A DNA stretch of 64,000 nucleotides from Henriciella aquimarina (GCF_002088975.1 NZ_NCST01000072.1:1-64000), one strand, 5' to 3'. Counted from the first letter of the stretch, positions 1-8,304 are shown. Notes: generated from the letters alone by a model not told the origin. Translations and numbers: made by a program.

Positions 1-2
1 GC

Positions 3-923
3 TCAGCAACTGTATTGGATGTCATGTTTTCTGAGTTTTGCGTTGAGGATTGTGAGGAGTTTTCTGGCGATAGCGATGAGGGCGAGCTTTGGAGGTTTTC
101 CAGCGGTTCGCATGGCGCAGTAGGTCTGCTTGAGCCTTGGGTGATGGCGCGAGGCTGAGAGGGCGGCGAGGTAGAGTGCTTCGCGCACCCTTGCGCGCCC
201 GCCCCAGACCCGGCGTTTTCCCCTGAAGCTTCCGCTTTCATGGGCATGGGGAGCAAGGCCTGCAAGGGCTGCGATGGGTCTTCGGGCCAGGTGTCCGAGC
301 TCTGGCAGGAAGGCGAGCAGGGCTGCGGTTGTGACCGGTCCGACGCCCGGTTCGCTGGCGATGAGGCGGGCCCGGCCAGCCAGGGTGTCATCGGCCTCGA
401 TATGGACCGCGATCTCCTTGTCCATGGTGACGATCTGTCGGGTCAGGCCTGCGATCCTGGCTTTCAGCCGCCGCACCAGCGGGCCGCAGCGATAGCGTTC
501 GAGCTGGTTGAGACAGGCTTTTCGGGCTTCAACAAGATCATGCCGGTAGGCGTGAAGCTCGCGCAGGACCTGCACGCCGGGTGCGGGTGGGACGTGCACC
601 GGCAGGCTGATCTGGCCGGCCATGGCCGACAGGAGCCGGGCATCGACACGGTCTGTCTTGGCCAGCACGCCAGAGGCGCGGGCAAACTCGCGCGCCTGGC
701 GCGGGTTGACCCGGTACATCCGCACGCCAGCCTGGCTCATCGCCCGTTCGAGCGCTTCGCCATAAGGGCCTGTGGCCTCGAAGACGATGGATGGGGGAGC
801 CAGCAGACAGAGGGTATCGAGCCCTGCCGCATCATTGGACAGCCGGTGAAAGCAGCCGTCACGCGGATCGAAGACATCGAGATGCGTCTTGGAAATATCG
901 ACGCCGAGAGCAGGGTGTGACAT
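3..923 (-). CDS. IS110 family DEDD transposase
   Basis: This 306-residue recombinase would move the element through a seekRNA/bridge RNA-guided mechanism known for the IS110 family. The N-terminal RuvC-like DEDD domain is visible: GVDIS near residue 8, FEATG near 49 and KTDRVDARLL near 90. The C-terminal Transposase_20 domain carries the GVGPVTTAALLAF helix-hairpin-helix-like stretch near 195 and a conserved serine region near 230-260 (AHESGSFRGKRRVWGGR, then YLAALSASRH). Length is near the low end of normal for the family (about 300-420) and the frame is intact. The start is ATG at 921-923. The element may therefore still be active. Confidence 0.93.
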   Translation of the reverse strand: MSHPALGVDISKTHLDVFDPRDGCFHRLSNDAAGLDTLCLLAPPSIVFEATGPYGEALERAMSQAGVRMYRVNPRQAREFARASGVLAKTDRVDARLLSAMAGQISLPVHVPPAPGVQVLRELHAYRHDLVEARKACLNQLERYRCGPLVRRLKARIAGLTRQIVTMDKEIAVHIEADDTLAGRARLIASEPGVGPVTTAALLAFLPELGHLARRPIAALAGLAPHAHESGSFRGKRRVWGGRARVREALYLAALSASRHHPRLKQTYCAMRTAGKPPKLALIAIARKLLTILNAKLRKHDIQYSC

Positions 924-1107
924 GAAGAAAATCCTGTCCTTGTCATACGGGGTCGGCTGTCACCGCCCCTGGCAACTGTTCAGGCGACACAACTGTCGTA
1001 CCCGGCAGGCGAGCCCCTGGCTGAGCCACGATCCGTCAAATCAAGGATGAGAACGGGGTCTCGCCTGCCACCCCTCTATCGCACACTTCAAACAGACAAG
1101 GATGAGG
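924..1107 (-). ncRNA. candidate IS110 bridge RNA / left-end region
   Basis: This is the non-coding stretch directly upstream of the transposase, where IS110-group elements are known to encode their guide RNA. Seen here: a long stem between 1004-1017 (GGCAGGCGAGCCCC) and 1055-1069 (GGGGTCTCGCCTGCC), 14 pairs with one bulged base and a loop of about 37 bases. A small CGACA/TGTCG hairpin lies at about 984-997. A 10-base direct repeat, CAAGGATGAG, occurs at 1042-1051 and 1097-1106. Boundaries and RNA identity are inferred from position and foldability only. Confidence 0.4.
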
Positions 1108-1121
1108 GCCTTAAGGCAGGC

Positions 1122-1517
1122 TCAGGGCGGGTCGAGGGTGCGGGGGTGCAGCGGTGCAGTGACGGTACACCTGGAGGGTGCAGTAAACCGTCCGCAGGGT
1201 GCCGTGAGAGTGCACCAATCGAACAGCACCGCGAGCGCGCCAGGGTCGAGCGGGGCAAGCCGCGTCCAGGGCGTGCGGTCGAAATCGCGCGGCAGCTCAC
1301 CGCGGGCGGCGCGCTCGGCCTCGGAGGCATCCATGAAGCTCACGATAATGACGCCGGTTTTCATCAGGTGCCACATGAAGCCCTTGCGGCCTTCGGCGCG
1401 GCACCTCGCCGCCGTCGCCTCAAGGCGGATGAGATAGACCCACAGCACCGGCCAGAAAATGACCGGCACGTGAGAATGGCACCTCAGAAGCATCCGCGCA
1501 TCCATGACCGGGAGCAT
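1122..1517 (-). CDS. hypothetical protein, possibly with altered C-terminus
   Basis: I do not recognise this 131-residue frame. The first 95 residues look like a real protein, with a hydrophobic VPVIFWPVLWVYLIRL segment near residues 17-32 and a charged stretch with DASEAERAARGELPRDFDR. After VLFDW the sequence becomes a low-complexity tail rich in Cys, Thr, Ala and Pro. That tail is encoded by the GGTGC-rich repeat on the other strand, so the C-terminus may come from a frameshift or truncation near the IS element. Internal ATGs near residues 5 and 9 are alternative starts. It might be a remnant rather than a working gene. Confidence 0.4.
   Translation of the reverse strand: MLPVMDARMLLRCHSHVPVIFWPVLWVYLIRLEATAARCRAEGRKGFMWHLMKTGVIIVSFMDASEAERAARGELPRDFDRTPWTRLAPLDPGALAVLFDWCTLTAPCGRFTAPSRCTVTAPLHPRTLDPP
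1130..1215. repeat. degenerate GGTGC-rich repeat
   Basis: GGTGC or GGGTGC recurs five times at irregular spacing on the plus strand, mixed with near-complementary pieces such as ACGGT/ACCGT. It encodes the odd C-terminal tail of the overlapping minus-strand frame. Spacing is uneven and there are no unique spacers of constant length. Confidence 0.4.
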
Positions 1518-1729
1518 AGGGCCGGATCAGGGGGAGGGGGATAGATTCGCGACCGTGCCTGCTTTGGGCGCACAGCGGAGATTCGCACTGCTGAGTCTTT
1601 CACTGTCCAGAACTAAGGAGTTGCTTGGGGGCAGCACTTATCGCACCGGTAGACTGGCTCGGGCCAAAAATTTGCTTCAGAAGCTTGCTTCTTTTATTAC
1701 TTCCTCAACGTAAAGGTAATGGAGGGGCT

Positions 1730-2704
1730 ATGGAGGCCGCATTTTGGTTCTTCCTGCTTGTTGGCGCATTTTTCACTGCGCTAATAGGCGCGTGGCTTGG
1801 ATCGAAAGTCCATCAGGAGGGAACCGGTTTTTGGCTTGGCCTTTTGCTGGGTCCGATTGGTTGGATCATAGTTTTGCTTCTTCCCCGGGAGGCTGATCCG
1901 GCTACGCGGCCCAGTACAAGCACAGCCTCACATTCGGGATCGATAGCCGCAACGAAGTGGTCTGAGTTGCGGACAAGCACAGATATCGCGGAACTGTCGG
2001 CATTCATTGAAGCTTTTCCCGGCACCAATGAAGCGTACGAAGCTGCAAAGCACAAACAAACTGTCGCTTCCTGGCGTGCTGCCGACCAAGAAGACTTAAG
2101 CGTTCTCAGAGAATTCTATCACCGCGATGATTTGCCTTGGCTTAAACTAGAAATTTGGGAAGCAATCCGACGAGCAGCTCCAAAACATACGGAAATCGCT
2201 GCGTTCAAAACTGAAGTTGAAAAAGAGGAAGACCGCCAGCGAGAACAAGAAGAGGAAAAACGGCGTGTCGAGGCTGAACAGCAAAGAGTGATTGCCGAAG
2301 AGGAAGCAGAACGAAGAAAAGCTCGTGAAATTAAAGACAAGAAGAACGCGTATTTGGTCATGTGGATATCGATTGGCGCAGTCGTCATAGGAGGATCCGT
2401 GTATATCGCTTATCATTACCAGAAATACCAAGCACTCTCACCCAACCCGTTAAGGGCTGAATTGGATCAGAAGCTACAAGCGTGTTTGCCTTTAGCTGAG
2501 CAAAGAGATGAGCTTGTGGCCCAACGCAACGCCATGCCCCTTTCTCCGGAAAGAGACGAATTAGCCTCTCGTATTGAGGAGTTAGAGTACGATAAATTAC
2601 CCGAATGCATGGGCAATGTTCGACAACTACAAGACGATCTGCGCGAAACAGAAGCGGAAACACCGAACAATTTTTTCGACTACCTAGTATCGGGATCAAA
2701 TTAG
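1730..2704 (+). CDS. two-TM coiled-coil membrane protein, unknown function
   Basis: The predicted protein has 324 residues. It opens with two hydrophobic segments separated by a short KVHQEGTGF loop: EAAFWFFLLVGAFFTALIGAW, then WLGLLLGPIGWIIVLLLP. This resembles the small membrane-anchor modules found at the front of many phage-like or effector proteins. A helical region with MIT/TPR-like composition follows, then a strongly charged coiled coil (about residues 165-210: EKEEDRQREQEEEKRR), a further TM (about 215-240) and a C-terminal helical tail. The ATG at 1730 is chosen because GGAG at 1721 lies 5 bases upstream. An upstream in-frame ATG at 1625 has no such site. Its codons are AT-richer than the rest of the window, which suggests transfer. 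Confidence 0.65.
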   Translation: MEAAFWFFLLVGAFFTALIGAWLGSKVHQEGTGFWLGLLLGPIGWIIVLLLPREADPATRPSTSTASHSGSIAATKWSELRTSTDIAELSAFIEAFPGTNEAYEAAKHKQTVASWRAADQEDLSVLREFYHRDDLPWLKLEIWEAIRRAAPKHTEIAAFKTEVEKEEDRQREQEEEKRRVEAEQQRVIAEEEAERRKAREIKDKKNAYLVMWISIGAVVIGGSVYIAYHYQKYQALSPNPLRAELDQKLQACLPLAEQRDELVAQRNAMPLSPERDELASRIEELEYDKLPECMGNVRQLQDDLRETEAETPNNFFDYLVSGSN

Positions 2705-2875
2705 CCGAACTATATGCTTACGCAAACAATGAGGCAGTGACCGTTTTGGCAAATGGTGTTGCGATTAATCGCCGCTACCTAAACCTTACCTGACTGTCGA
2801 ACGGTCACCGCTCAGTCTCTACCTAATGTCCGCTTTCGGGCTACAAGAGATATTCGCGGCGCCAAACTGTTTTCC

Positions 2876-3382
2876 CTACTCCCCCGCACTCCATCCCCCC
2901 GGCGGCGGCATGGCGCTGGCGACTTCGCGGTAGGGGGTCCATTCGCCTTCATGTTTCTTCAGGATGAGCAAATAGGTGTTGGGGATCTCGACGCGCGCGC
3001 TTGCGCCTTCGGGCCGGTATGACTGCACCGTGGTGCCGTATTCATACGCCCAGTCCTCATTGACGATGACGAGCTCCTTCGGCGTGATGTCGAGGCGGTA
3101 GCCGGGCGGCAGGGGCGCCTCGCCGGCGGCGGCATACATCTGAAGGTGCGCCGGGCTGCCGGGCACGGTCTGCTGGAAGTCCGGATGGCTGAGTGCGCCG
3201 AGCGCGGCGAAATCCGCCCCGGCCATGGCGGCCATGAAGTCTTCACGGAGCCGGTCGATCGCGGCGGCCTCCGTGCGCTCGTCGAGCGGGGCGGTCTCAG
3301 GCGGCGTCGTGGTGCAGGCGCCGAGCGCCAGAGCGAGCCCGGCGGCGGCAAGTCCTGTGCGGCACTGTCCGAGGATGTTCAT
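2876..3382 (-). CDS. NTF2/DUF4440-like lipoprotein
   Basis: This 168-residue protein starts with a lipoprotein signal ending LALGACTTT, so the mature protein should be lipidated at Cys near residue 23 and sit in the envelope. The rest has the pattern of a SnoaL/DUF4440-type cone fold: a long first helix (EAAAIDRLREDFMAAMAGADFAAL), then strands around VIVNEDWAYEYGTTVQSY and NTYLLILKKHEGEWTPYREVAS. Substrate or role is unknown. It is transcribed away from argB. The 170-base stretch between its stop and the upstream accessory gene is AT-rich and shows no gene. Confidence 0.75.
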   Translation of the reverse strand: MNILGQCRTGLAAAGLALALGACTTTPPETAPLDERTEAAAIDRLREDFMAAMAGADFAALGALSHPDFQQTVPGSPAHLQMYAAAGEAPLPPGYRLDITPKELVIVNEDWAYEYGTTVQSYRPEGASARVEIPNTYLLILKKHEGEWTPYREVASAMPPPGGWSAGE

Positions 3383-3457
3383 GGGCGTCCCTCCCTTGTG
3401 TGTGCGTCCCGGCGGGAAGAATGCGCGGCGTCTGCGCGCGGCGCAAGTTTTCCGGGC

Positions 3458-3486
3458 TTAACGCCCACGGCAAACGCCGCTATACG
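3458..3486 (+). promoter_or_regulatory. candidate argB promoter
   Basis: TTAACG (3458-3463) and TATACG (3481-3486) are separated by 17 bases and lie just before the argB ATG at 3495. A transcript from here would have almost no 5' leader. No Shine-Dalgarno sequence is visible between the -10 and the ATG, which fits leaderless initiation. Confidence 0.4.
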
Positions 3487-3494
3487 GCTCGCCC

Positions 3495-4394
3495 ATGAGC
3501 GAGACGAGCCCCAACCCCGCCCAGTACACCGCCGAGACGCTGTCGGAGGCGCTGCCCTATATTCAGCGCTATGACCACCAGACCGTGGTCATCAAGTTCG
3601 GCGGCCATGCCATGGTGGACGAGACGCTGTCGGACGCGTTTGCGCGCGACGTGGTGCTCTTGAAGCATCTCGGCATCAACCCGGTCATCGTGCATGGCGG
3701 CGGCCCGCAGATTGCGAGCCTGCTCGACAAGCTCGGCATCAAGTCGGAGTTTCGCGACGGGCTGCGCGTGACCGACGATGCGACCATGGAAGTCGTCGAG
3801 ATGGTGCTGTCGGGGCCGATCAACAAATCCATCGTGCGCGCCATCAACAAGGCCGGCGGCAAGGCGGTCGGCCTGTCGGGCGCCGATGCCGACCTGATGA
3901 AGGTGAAGCGCGCGGCCCGCAAGTCGAAGGATGCCGACAGCCAGGTCGAGAAGCTGATCGATCTGGGCTTTGTGGGCGAGCCGGAAGCCATCGATGTCTC
4001 GGTGCTGAAACTGCTGTCTGCCTATGAGCACGACTTCATCCCCGTCATCGCGCCGGTCGGCTTCGACGGCGAGGGCAAGCGCTACAACGTCAATGCCGAC
4101 ACCGCGGCCGGCGCCATCGCCTCGGCGCTGGGGGCGAGCCGGCTGCTCCTGCTCACCGATGTCGCCGGCGTGCTCGACAAGAACAAGCAGCTCATCCGTG
4201 AGCTGAAGGCCGACGACGTGCCGGGCCTGATCGCGGAGGGCACCGCGCAGGGCGGTATGATACCGAAGCTTGAAACGGCTGCCGGAGCCGTCAAGAATGG
4301 GGTCGGAGGGGCCGTCATTCTGGACGGGCGCGCCAAGCACGCCCTGCTCATGGAGCTGTTTACCGAACATGGAGCCGGCACGATTGTTCTCTAG
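3495..4394 (+). CDS. argB: acetylglutamate kinase
   Basis: ArgB phosphorylates N-acetyl-L-glutamate, the second step of arginine synthesis, in the cytoplasm. The 299-residue length is normal. The amino-acid kinase fold is clear: [10 protein letters not shown] near residue 31, [10 protein letters not shown] near 64, the RVTD substrate motif near 92, and the C-terminal [13 protein letters not shown] and [10 protein letters not shown] stretches that bind ATP and NAG. The N-terminal extension (about 25 residues) is of the type found in arginine-sensitive hexameric enzymes. It begins a plus-strand run in which the next gene starts inside its 3' end. Confidence 0.97.
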   Translation: MSETSPNPAQYTAETLSEALPYIQRYDHQTVVIKFGGHAMVDETLSDAFARDVVLLKHLGINPVIVHGGGPQIASLLDKLGIKSEFRDGLRVTDDATMEVVEMVLSGPINKSIVRAINKAGGKAVGLSGADADLMKVKRAARKSKDADSQVEKLIDLGFVGEPEAIDVSVLKLLSAYEHDFIPVIAPVGFDGEGKRYNVNADTAAGAIASALGASRLLLLTDVAGVLDKNKQLIRELKADDVPGLIAEGTAQGGMIPKLETAAGAVKNGVGGAVILDGRAKHALLMELFTEHGAGTIVL

Positions 4395-5412
4395 AGCGCT
4401 GGGCGTTTTCGCGGGGCTGTTTCTCCTCGGCCTGGTGGGCGCAGGCAGCGCGCAGGCGCAGGACAAGTCCGGCCAGGGCTGGTCGATCTGCAACCGCACG
4501 AGTTTCGTTATCGAGACGTCGGTGGCCCGCTATGAGGGCCAGGGCGTCGTCGTCGAGGGCTGGAAGCGGCTGCGGCCCGGCAGCTGCGAAGTCGCGCTCG
4601 CCGGCTCGCTTCGGCCCGGCGTGCACTATCTCTTCGCGCGCAGCTCCACGGCCCATCGCGGCGGGCGGCGCATCTGGGGCGGCGACACGCCTCTTTGCGT
4701 CGACACCACCGGCAGCTTCTCGGTCGAGAGCCCGCAGGACTGCGCGGCCATGGGGCTGGAAAGCCGCGACTTCCGCCCCGTCCTGATCGAGAACCGCGAC
4801 ACCTGGAAGACCTCGCTCACCGAGATCGAGGAGTACAGCCTGGAGCAGGCCGGCAATGCGGGCATCCAGCGCCTGCTCGCCGATGCCGGAGTGTTCAACG
4901 GCAATATCGACGGCGCCATCGGGCGCAAGACGCGCGCGGCGATCAACGACTTCCTAACCAATAACGATCTCGACCAGGAGATGAGCGATCCGGACCTGAT
5001 CGACATCCTTGAACAGATCGCCCAGGACCGCGGGCGCAATATCGGCATGACGCTGTGCAACCGCACGCGCAACCGCATCTGGGCGTCGATTGCGCGCCGG
5101 CGCGGTGAGGGTTGGGAAAGCCGCGGCTGGTGGCAGCTGGAAAGCGGCGGCTGTGCGCGCGTCATCGACGAGCCGCTGCTGACAGCCGAACACTTCGTCT
5201 ATGCCGAGATGGAGGATGGCGGCCAGACGCGCATGCTGAAGGACACGACCGACCCGTTCTGCATCGGCCATATGCGCTTTGCGATCACGGGCCGGAAGGA
5301 TTGCGAGGCCTCGGCCTATGAGACCGCGCTCTTTGCCGCCACCCCGCAGCCGGAAAACCGCCGCCTGCTTTACGAATTCTTCGAGCGCGACTTCAAGGAG
5401 CCGGACTCGTGA
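4369..5412 (+). CDS. secreted DUF1036 / peptidoglycan-binding-like protein
   Basis: The protein of about 347 residues has an N-terminal signal peptide ([22 protein letters not shown]). Two copies of a DUF1036-like module follow: one from [20 protein letters not shown] near 37 and one from [23 protein letters not shown] near 225. Each has paired Cys and a WWQLxxGxC or WKRLxPGSC motif. Between them lies a peptidoglycan-binding-type helical domain ([30 protein letters not shown]), so it probably acts in the periplasm. The start at 4369 puts the signal peptide at the N-terminus and overlaps argB by 26 bases, which implies coupled translation. Its stop overlaps the next start as GTGA. Confidence 0.8.
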   Translation: MEPARLFSRALGVFAGLFLLGLVGAGSAQAQDKSGQGWSICNRTSFVIETSVARYEGQGVVVEGWKRLRPGSCEVALAGSLRPGVHYLFARSSTAHRGGRRIWGGDTPLCVDTTGSFSVESPQDCAAMGLESRDFRPVLIENRDTWKTSLTEIEEYSLEQAGNAGIQRLLADAGVFNGNIDGAIGRKTRAAINDFLTNNDLDQEMSDPDLIDILEQIAQDRGRNIGMTLCNRTRNRIWASIARRRGEGWESRGWWQLESGGCARVIDEPLLTAEHFVYAEMEDGGQTRMLKDTTDPFCIGHMRFAITGRKDCEASAYETALFAATPQPENRRLLYEFFERDFKEPDS

Positions 5413-6173
5413 GCCAGCCCAGCATCGACCTGAGCCGGATCGAAGCGCGCGATGTCTGGGTCTTCGACCTCGACAACACGCTCTATCCGGCCGAGTGCGA
5501 CCTGTTCGCCCAGATCGACCAGCGCATGACGGATTTCGTGGCGCGCTTCCTGCGGCTCGACCGGGCCGAGGCGCGCGCGCTCCAGAAGCAGTATTATGCC
5601 GACCACGGCACGACGCTCAAAGGCCTGATGACGATGCACGGCATGGCGCCGGACGACTTCCTCTCCCATGTCCACGAGATCGACCTGTCGCCGCTGCCGG
5701 TGAAGCCGGACCTCTGCGACGCCATCGCCTCGCTGCCCGGCCGAAAGCTCGTCTACACCAATGGCTCGCGCCGCCATGCCGAGCGGGTGACGGAGTATAT
5801 GGAGCTGCACACCGTCTTCGACGGCCTGTTCGGCATCGAGGACAGCACCTATCATCCAAAGCCCGCCCAGGCCGCCTATGACGCCTTCTGCGCGCATCAC
5901 GATGTCGACCCGGCGCGCGCGGTCTTCTTCGAGGATCTCGAGCGCAATCTCGCGCCCGCCCACGCCATGGGCTTTGCCACCGTGCTCGTCGGCTCCACCA
6001 AGGACTGGAGCCATGAGCCGGCCGGGGCGCGGCCTGCCGGCGAGGCCGACGCCGACCATCCGCATGTCGACTATCTGACCCATGACCTGACAGGCTTCCT
6101 GCAGGACGTGTTGCGGACCTTGAGGCCGGAAGACGAAACGGCGCCGGACGCGGCCACACCGGCGCAAGGCTAA
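5409..6173 (+). CDS. HAD pyrimidine 5'-nucleotidase
   Basis: This 254-residue HAD-superfamily phosphatase of the pyrimidine 5'-nucleotidase (SDT1-like) type should dephosphorylate nucleoside monophosphates. Motif I is VFDLDNTLYP near residue 16, motif II is VYTNGSRRHAE near 117, the motif III lysine is in HPKPAQAAY near 150, and motif IV is FFEDLERNLAPA near 172. It starts with GTG at 5409, overlapping the upstream TGA by 4 bases. An argB-nucleotidase-dapD order is common in alphaproteobacteria, though here other genes intervene before dapD. Confidence 0.88.
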   Translation: MSQPSIDLSRIEARDVWVFDLDNTLYPAECDLFAQIDQRMTDFVARFLRLDRAEARALQKQYYADHGTTLKGLMTMHGMAPDDFLSHVHEIDLSPLPVKPDLCDAIASLPGRKLVYTNGSRRHAERVTEYMELHTVFDGLFGIEDSTYHPKPAQAAYDAFCAHHDVDPARAVFFEDLERNLAPAHAMGFATVLVGSTKDWSHEPAGARPAGEADADHPHVDYLTHDLTGFLQDVLRTLRPEDETAPDAATPAQG

Positions 6174-6194
6174 GGCGGCCATTGCGCTGAAAGC

Positions 6195-6219
6195 GGTCTC
6201 TCCGGCATAAAGAGAGACC
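6195..6219 (+). terminator. hairpin between nucleotidase and cytochrome c genes
   Basis: GGTCTCTC (6195-6202) pairs perfectly with GAGAGACC (6212-6219) around a 9-base loop. No U-run follows, so it may be an attenuating or transcript-stabilising hairpin rather than a classic terminator. A strong ribosome site (GAAGGAGG) follows directly for the next gene. Confidence 0.4.
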
Positions 6220-6239
6220 TAGCCCGAAGGAGGATTGGC

Positions 6240-6668
6240 ATGAGGCAGACATCCGGATGGACCGCAAAGGGCCCGGCGCTCGGGCTGGTGATCGGTCTGG
6301 CCATGGCAGGCCTTGCGGCTTGCGGCGGCCCTGACACCCCGCCGGAAGACACGACGTCCCCGGACACAAGCTCCCAGGATGAGGTGAGTGACGTGACGAC
6401 GAGCGATGCGGCGATGGTCGAGAACGGCCGCGCGATCGTCGAGATGCAGTGCGCGACCTGCCATGCGATTGGCACCGCAGACGAAAGCCCGCGCACCGAT
6501 GCACCGCCACTGCGTACCGTGCTCGCCGACTATGACCCGGATGCGCTGGCCGATGATTTCCGGGAAGGCATCCATGTCGGCCATCCCGATATGCCGGATT
6601 TCAATCTCGGTCCGAAAGGCACCGATTCCGTCCTCGCCTATCTGATCTCCATCAGGGCGGACGACTAG
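6240..6668 (+). CDS. cytochrome c lipoprotein
   Basis: The protein has 142 residues. The signal ends with LAACGG, a lipobox, so it is likely membrane-tethered in the periplasm. One heme c site, CATCH, lies near residue 73, and the distal Met is probably in HPDMPDF near 119. The spacer after the lipobox is rich in Asp, Ser, Thr and Pro. It would carry single electrons, but the partner is not evident. It has a strong GGAGGA site 8 bases before the ATG and is convergent with the cupin gene. Confidence 0.85.
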   Translation: MRQTSGWTAKGPALGLVIGLAMAGLAACGGPDTPPEDTTSPDTSSQDEVSDVTTSDAAMVENGRAIVEMQCATCHAIGTADESPRTDAPPLRTVLADYDPDALADDFREGIHVGHPDMPDFNLGPKGTDSVLAYLISIRADD

Positions 6669-6691
6669 GCGCCTTCCGGCTGAGGGCAGGG

Positions 6692-7093
6692 CTATTTTTT
6701 GCCGAGATATTCCTCGTCGGTCACGAGTTCCATCCATTCGACATTCTTGCCGTCCAGGGCTTCCTGGATGGCGATATGGGTCATGGCGGTGGTGGATGTC
6801 GCGCCGTGCCAGTGCTTGTGACCGGGCGGGCACCAGATCACGTCGCCCGCCTTCACCTCGACACGTTCTTCGCCTTCGCACTGAGTCCAGCCAACACCGT
6901 CGGTGACGATCAGCGTCTGGCCGAGCGGGTGGGTGTGCCAGGCGGTGCGGGCACCGGGCTGGAAGGTCACGCTGGCGCCAGTGACGCGCGACGGGTCCGG
7001 GCGGTTGATCATCCAGTCGATGCGCACATCGCCGGTAAAGGTTTCGGCGGGGCCTTTCACGGCCTCCTTCGAGCCGTTCCTGATGATATCCAT
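6692..7093 (-). CDS. small cupin-domain protein
   Basis: This 133-residue single-domain cupin has motif 1 in [20 protein letters not shown] and motif 2 in [15 protein letters not shown], with three His and a Gln/Glu as likely metal ligands. Proteins of this type are often annotated as carboxymuconolactone-decarboxylase-associated or quercetinase-like cupins; the substrate is not knowable from sequence. ATG at 7091-7093 is preferred because GGAG lies 8 bases upstream. A longer in-frame start at 7177 adds a non-conserved segment. Confidence 0.82.
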   Translation of the reverse strand: MDIIRNGSKEAVKGPAETFTGDVRIDWMINRPDPSRVTGASVTFQPGARTAWHTHPLGQTLIVTDGVGWTQCEGEERVEVKAGDVIWCPPGHKHWHGATSTTAMTHIAIQEALDGKNVEWMELVTDEEYLGKK

Positions 7094-7251
7094 GATGTCT
7101 GCTCCTTTCGGCTTGGCCCGTGGCAGCCTGTGATAGCTGCCGTCCGGGGTGAGGATCATCCCTGTCAGGACATCCAACCGAAAAGATAGGGGCTTGGTTG
7201 CAGGCCGATTACCGCGCTGTGCGCGATGAGACTGGTGAACAGAATTCAGGA

Positions 7252-7347
7252 ATGGCCGAAGCGGGCAGGGCCGGGCCTCAGGTTTCGGCGCCCGTCTCGC
7301 CGCAGGCCCTGAAGGCCCTCAAGGCGCTGGAAGGGAAGACGCCGTAG
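7252..7347 (+). CDS. possible 31-residue ORF in a gene-poor stretch
   Basis: Between the cupin and the DUF2189 gene (7094-7440) there is no full-length gene. This short frame begins MAEAGRAG, has CAGGA just before its ATG and ends [13 protein letters not shown]. It could be a small peptide, the remnant of a decayed gene, or chance. No homology is claimed. Confidence 0.2.
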   Translation: MAEAGRAGPQVSAPVSPQALKALKALEGKTP

Positions 7348-7385
7348 TCTTTCGCCGGGCCGTGCCTGTCCGCGCAAGGGGATGA

Positions 7386-7413
7386 TTGCCAGCCTGATCC
7401 GGCCTGCTAAGCT
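7386..7413 (+). promoter_or_regulatory. candidate promoter of DUF2189 gene
   Basis: TTGCCA (7386-7391) and TAAGCT (7408-7413) are spaced 16 bases apart, 27 bases before the ATG. The same layout (T-A-G/A-x-C-T, then TCACCTGAA, then a purine-rich ribosome site) occurs before the hydrolase gene at 16285, which supports it as a housekeeping promoter. Confidence 0.4.
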
Positions 7414-7440
7414 CACCTGAAAAAGAGGGGAGGAGCAGGC

Positions 7441-8220
7441 ATGTCGGAGACATTTCACCTGCCGGAGGTCAATCGCGTCGGGCTCATGGCACCGTTTGAG
7501 TGGCTGAAACTTGGCTGGCGGGATTTCCGCCGCGCGCCGGTGACCTGCCTGGCTTATGGGGCCGGGCTGGCGGCGCTCAGCCTGCTGGTCACCGCCACGC
7601 TTTATCTGACCGGCCAGTTCACATGGTTCCTGGTGCTCGCCGGGGGCTTTCTGATCGTTGCGCCGATCCTTGGCATGGGGCTCTACAAGGCCGCATGCCT
7701 GCTGGAGCGTGGAGAGAAGCCGGCCCTGCCCGCGATCCTGCCGCAGCCGGGCATGGTGCGTGCCGACGTGATCCTGCTGGGCGTCGCGCTCTTCGTGCTG
7801 TTCGGCGTCTGGGCGGAGGCTGCCTATATCGTCTACGGCCTGTCGACCTACACCCTGCACGAGACGATCCCCGAATTCCTCACCTTCCTGCTGACGACCG
7901 AGGAAGGCCGGCAGATGGGGCTGGTTGGCAGCGTGATCGGCGGGGGCATCGCCTTTCTCGCCTTCACGCTCGTGGTCGTCTCTGCGCCGATGCTGCTGGA
8001 CGAGGCGAACAATGTCTTCATCGCCGTGATCACCAGCATCCGCAGCGTGATGAGCAACCTGCCGGTGATGCTGCTCTGGGCCTTCCTGATTTCTGCCCTG
8101 GTCGCGCTCGGCATGGCGTTCGCTCTGGTCGGGCTGGCACTCGTCTTCCCGTGGATTGGTCTCTCCAGCTGGCACGCCTATCGCAGCCTCGTCGCGCCCC
8201 GTCCGGCCCTGGCCGGCTGA
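7441..8220 (+). CDS. DUF2189 integral membrane protein
   Basis: This 259-residue protein has about six hydrophobic segments and matches the DUF2189 family: a conserved N-terminal PFEWLKLGWRDFRRAP, TM pairs, and a C-terminal FPWIGLSSWHAYRSLV. The biochemical role of the family is not established. In some bacteria members sit near cytochrome oxidase genes, and here a cytochrome c gene is two genes upstream. GGGGAGGAG lies 6 bases before the ATG. Confidence 0.85.
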   Translation: MSETFHLPEVNRVGLMAPFEWLKLGWRDFRRAPVTCLAYGAGLAALSLLVTATLYLTGQFTWFLVLAGGFLIVAPILGMGLYKAACLLERGEKPALPAILPQPGMVRADVILLGVALFVLFGVWAEAAYIVYGLSTYTLHETIPEFLTFLLTTEEGRQMGLVGSVIGGGIAFLAFTLVVVSAPMLLDEANNVFIAVITSIRSVMSNLPVMLLWAFLISALVALGMAFALVGLALVFPWIGLSSWHAYRSLVAPRPALAG

Positions 8221-8304
8221 AGAAAAACACCCTGCCGGAAGAAACCTGTCGCGGGGGGCATGCATTAGACGGGGAAGTCCCGATGCATGCCAACGAGAGG
8301 CGAC

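Larger units (their letters stand above)
1..1120 (-). mobile_element. IS110-family insertion sequence (incomplete at window edge)
   Basis: The element holds one transposase gene read leftwards, plus about 200 bases of foldable non-coding DNA upstream of it. Only two bases beyond the transposase stop are visible, so the other end lies outside the window. IS110 elements usually lack terminal inverted repeats and make no long target duplications, so the inner boundary near 1.1 kb is a guess. It is placed where the structured sequence gives way to a different gene. The neighbouring DNA (a doubtful gene, then AT-richer coding sequence) suggests an accessory patch. Confidence 0.65.

Noticed and set aside
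1130-1215. CRISPR-like repeat
   Set aside because: GGTGC units are short, irregular and have no uniform spacers; no cas genes are nearby.
1671-1700. Terminator-like AGAAG/CTTCT with following T-run before the coiled-coil gene
   Set aside because: Only a 5-base stem with a 4-base loop; too weak to claim.
1-3382. Complete defence island around the IS element
   Set aside because: Only one accessory gene of unknown type is seen; no nuclease, helicase or toxin-antitoxin genes support it.
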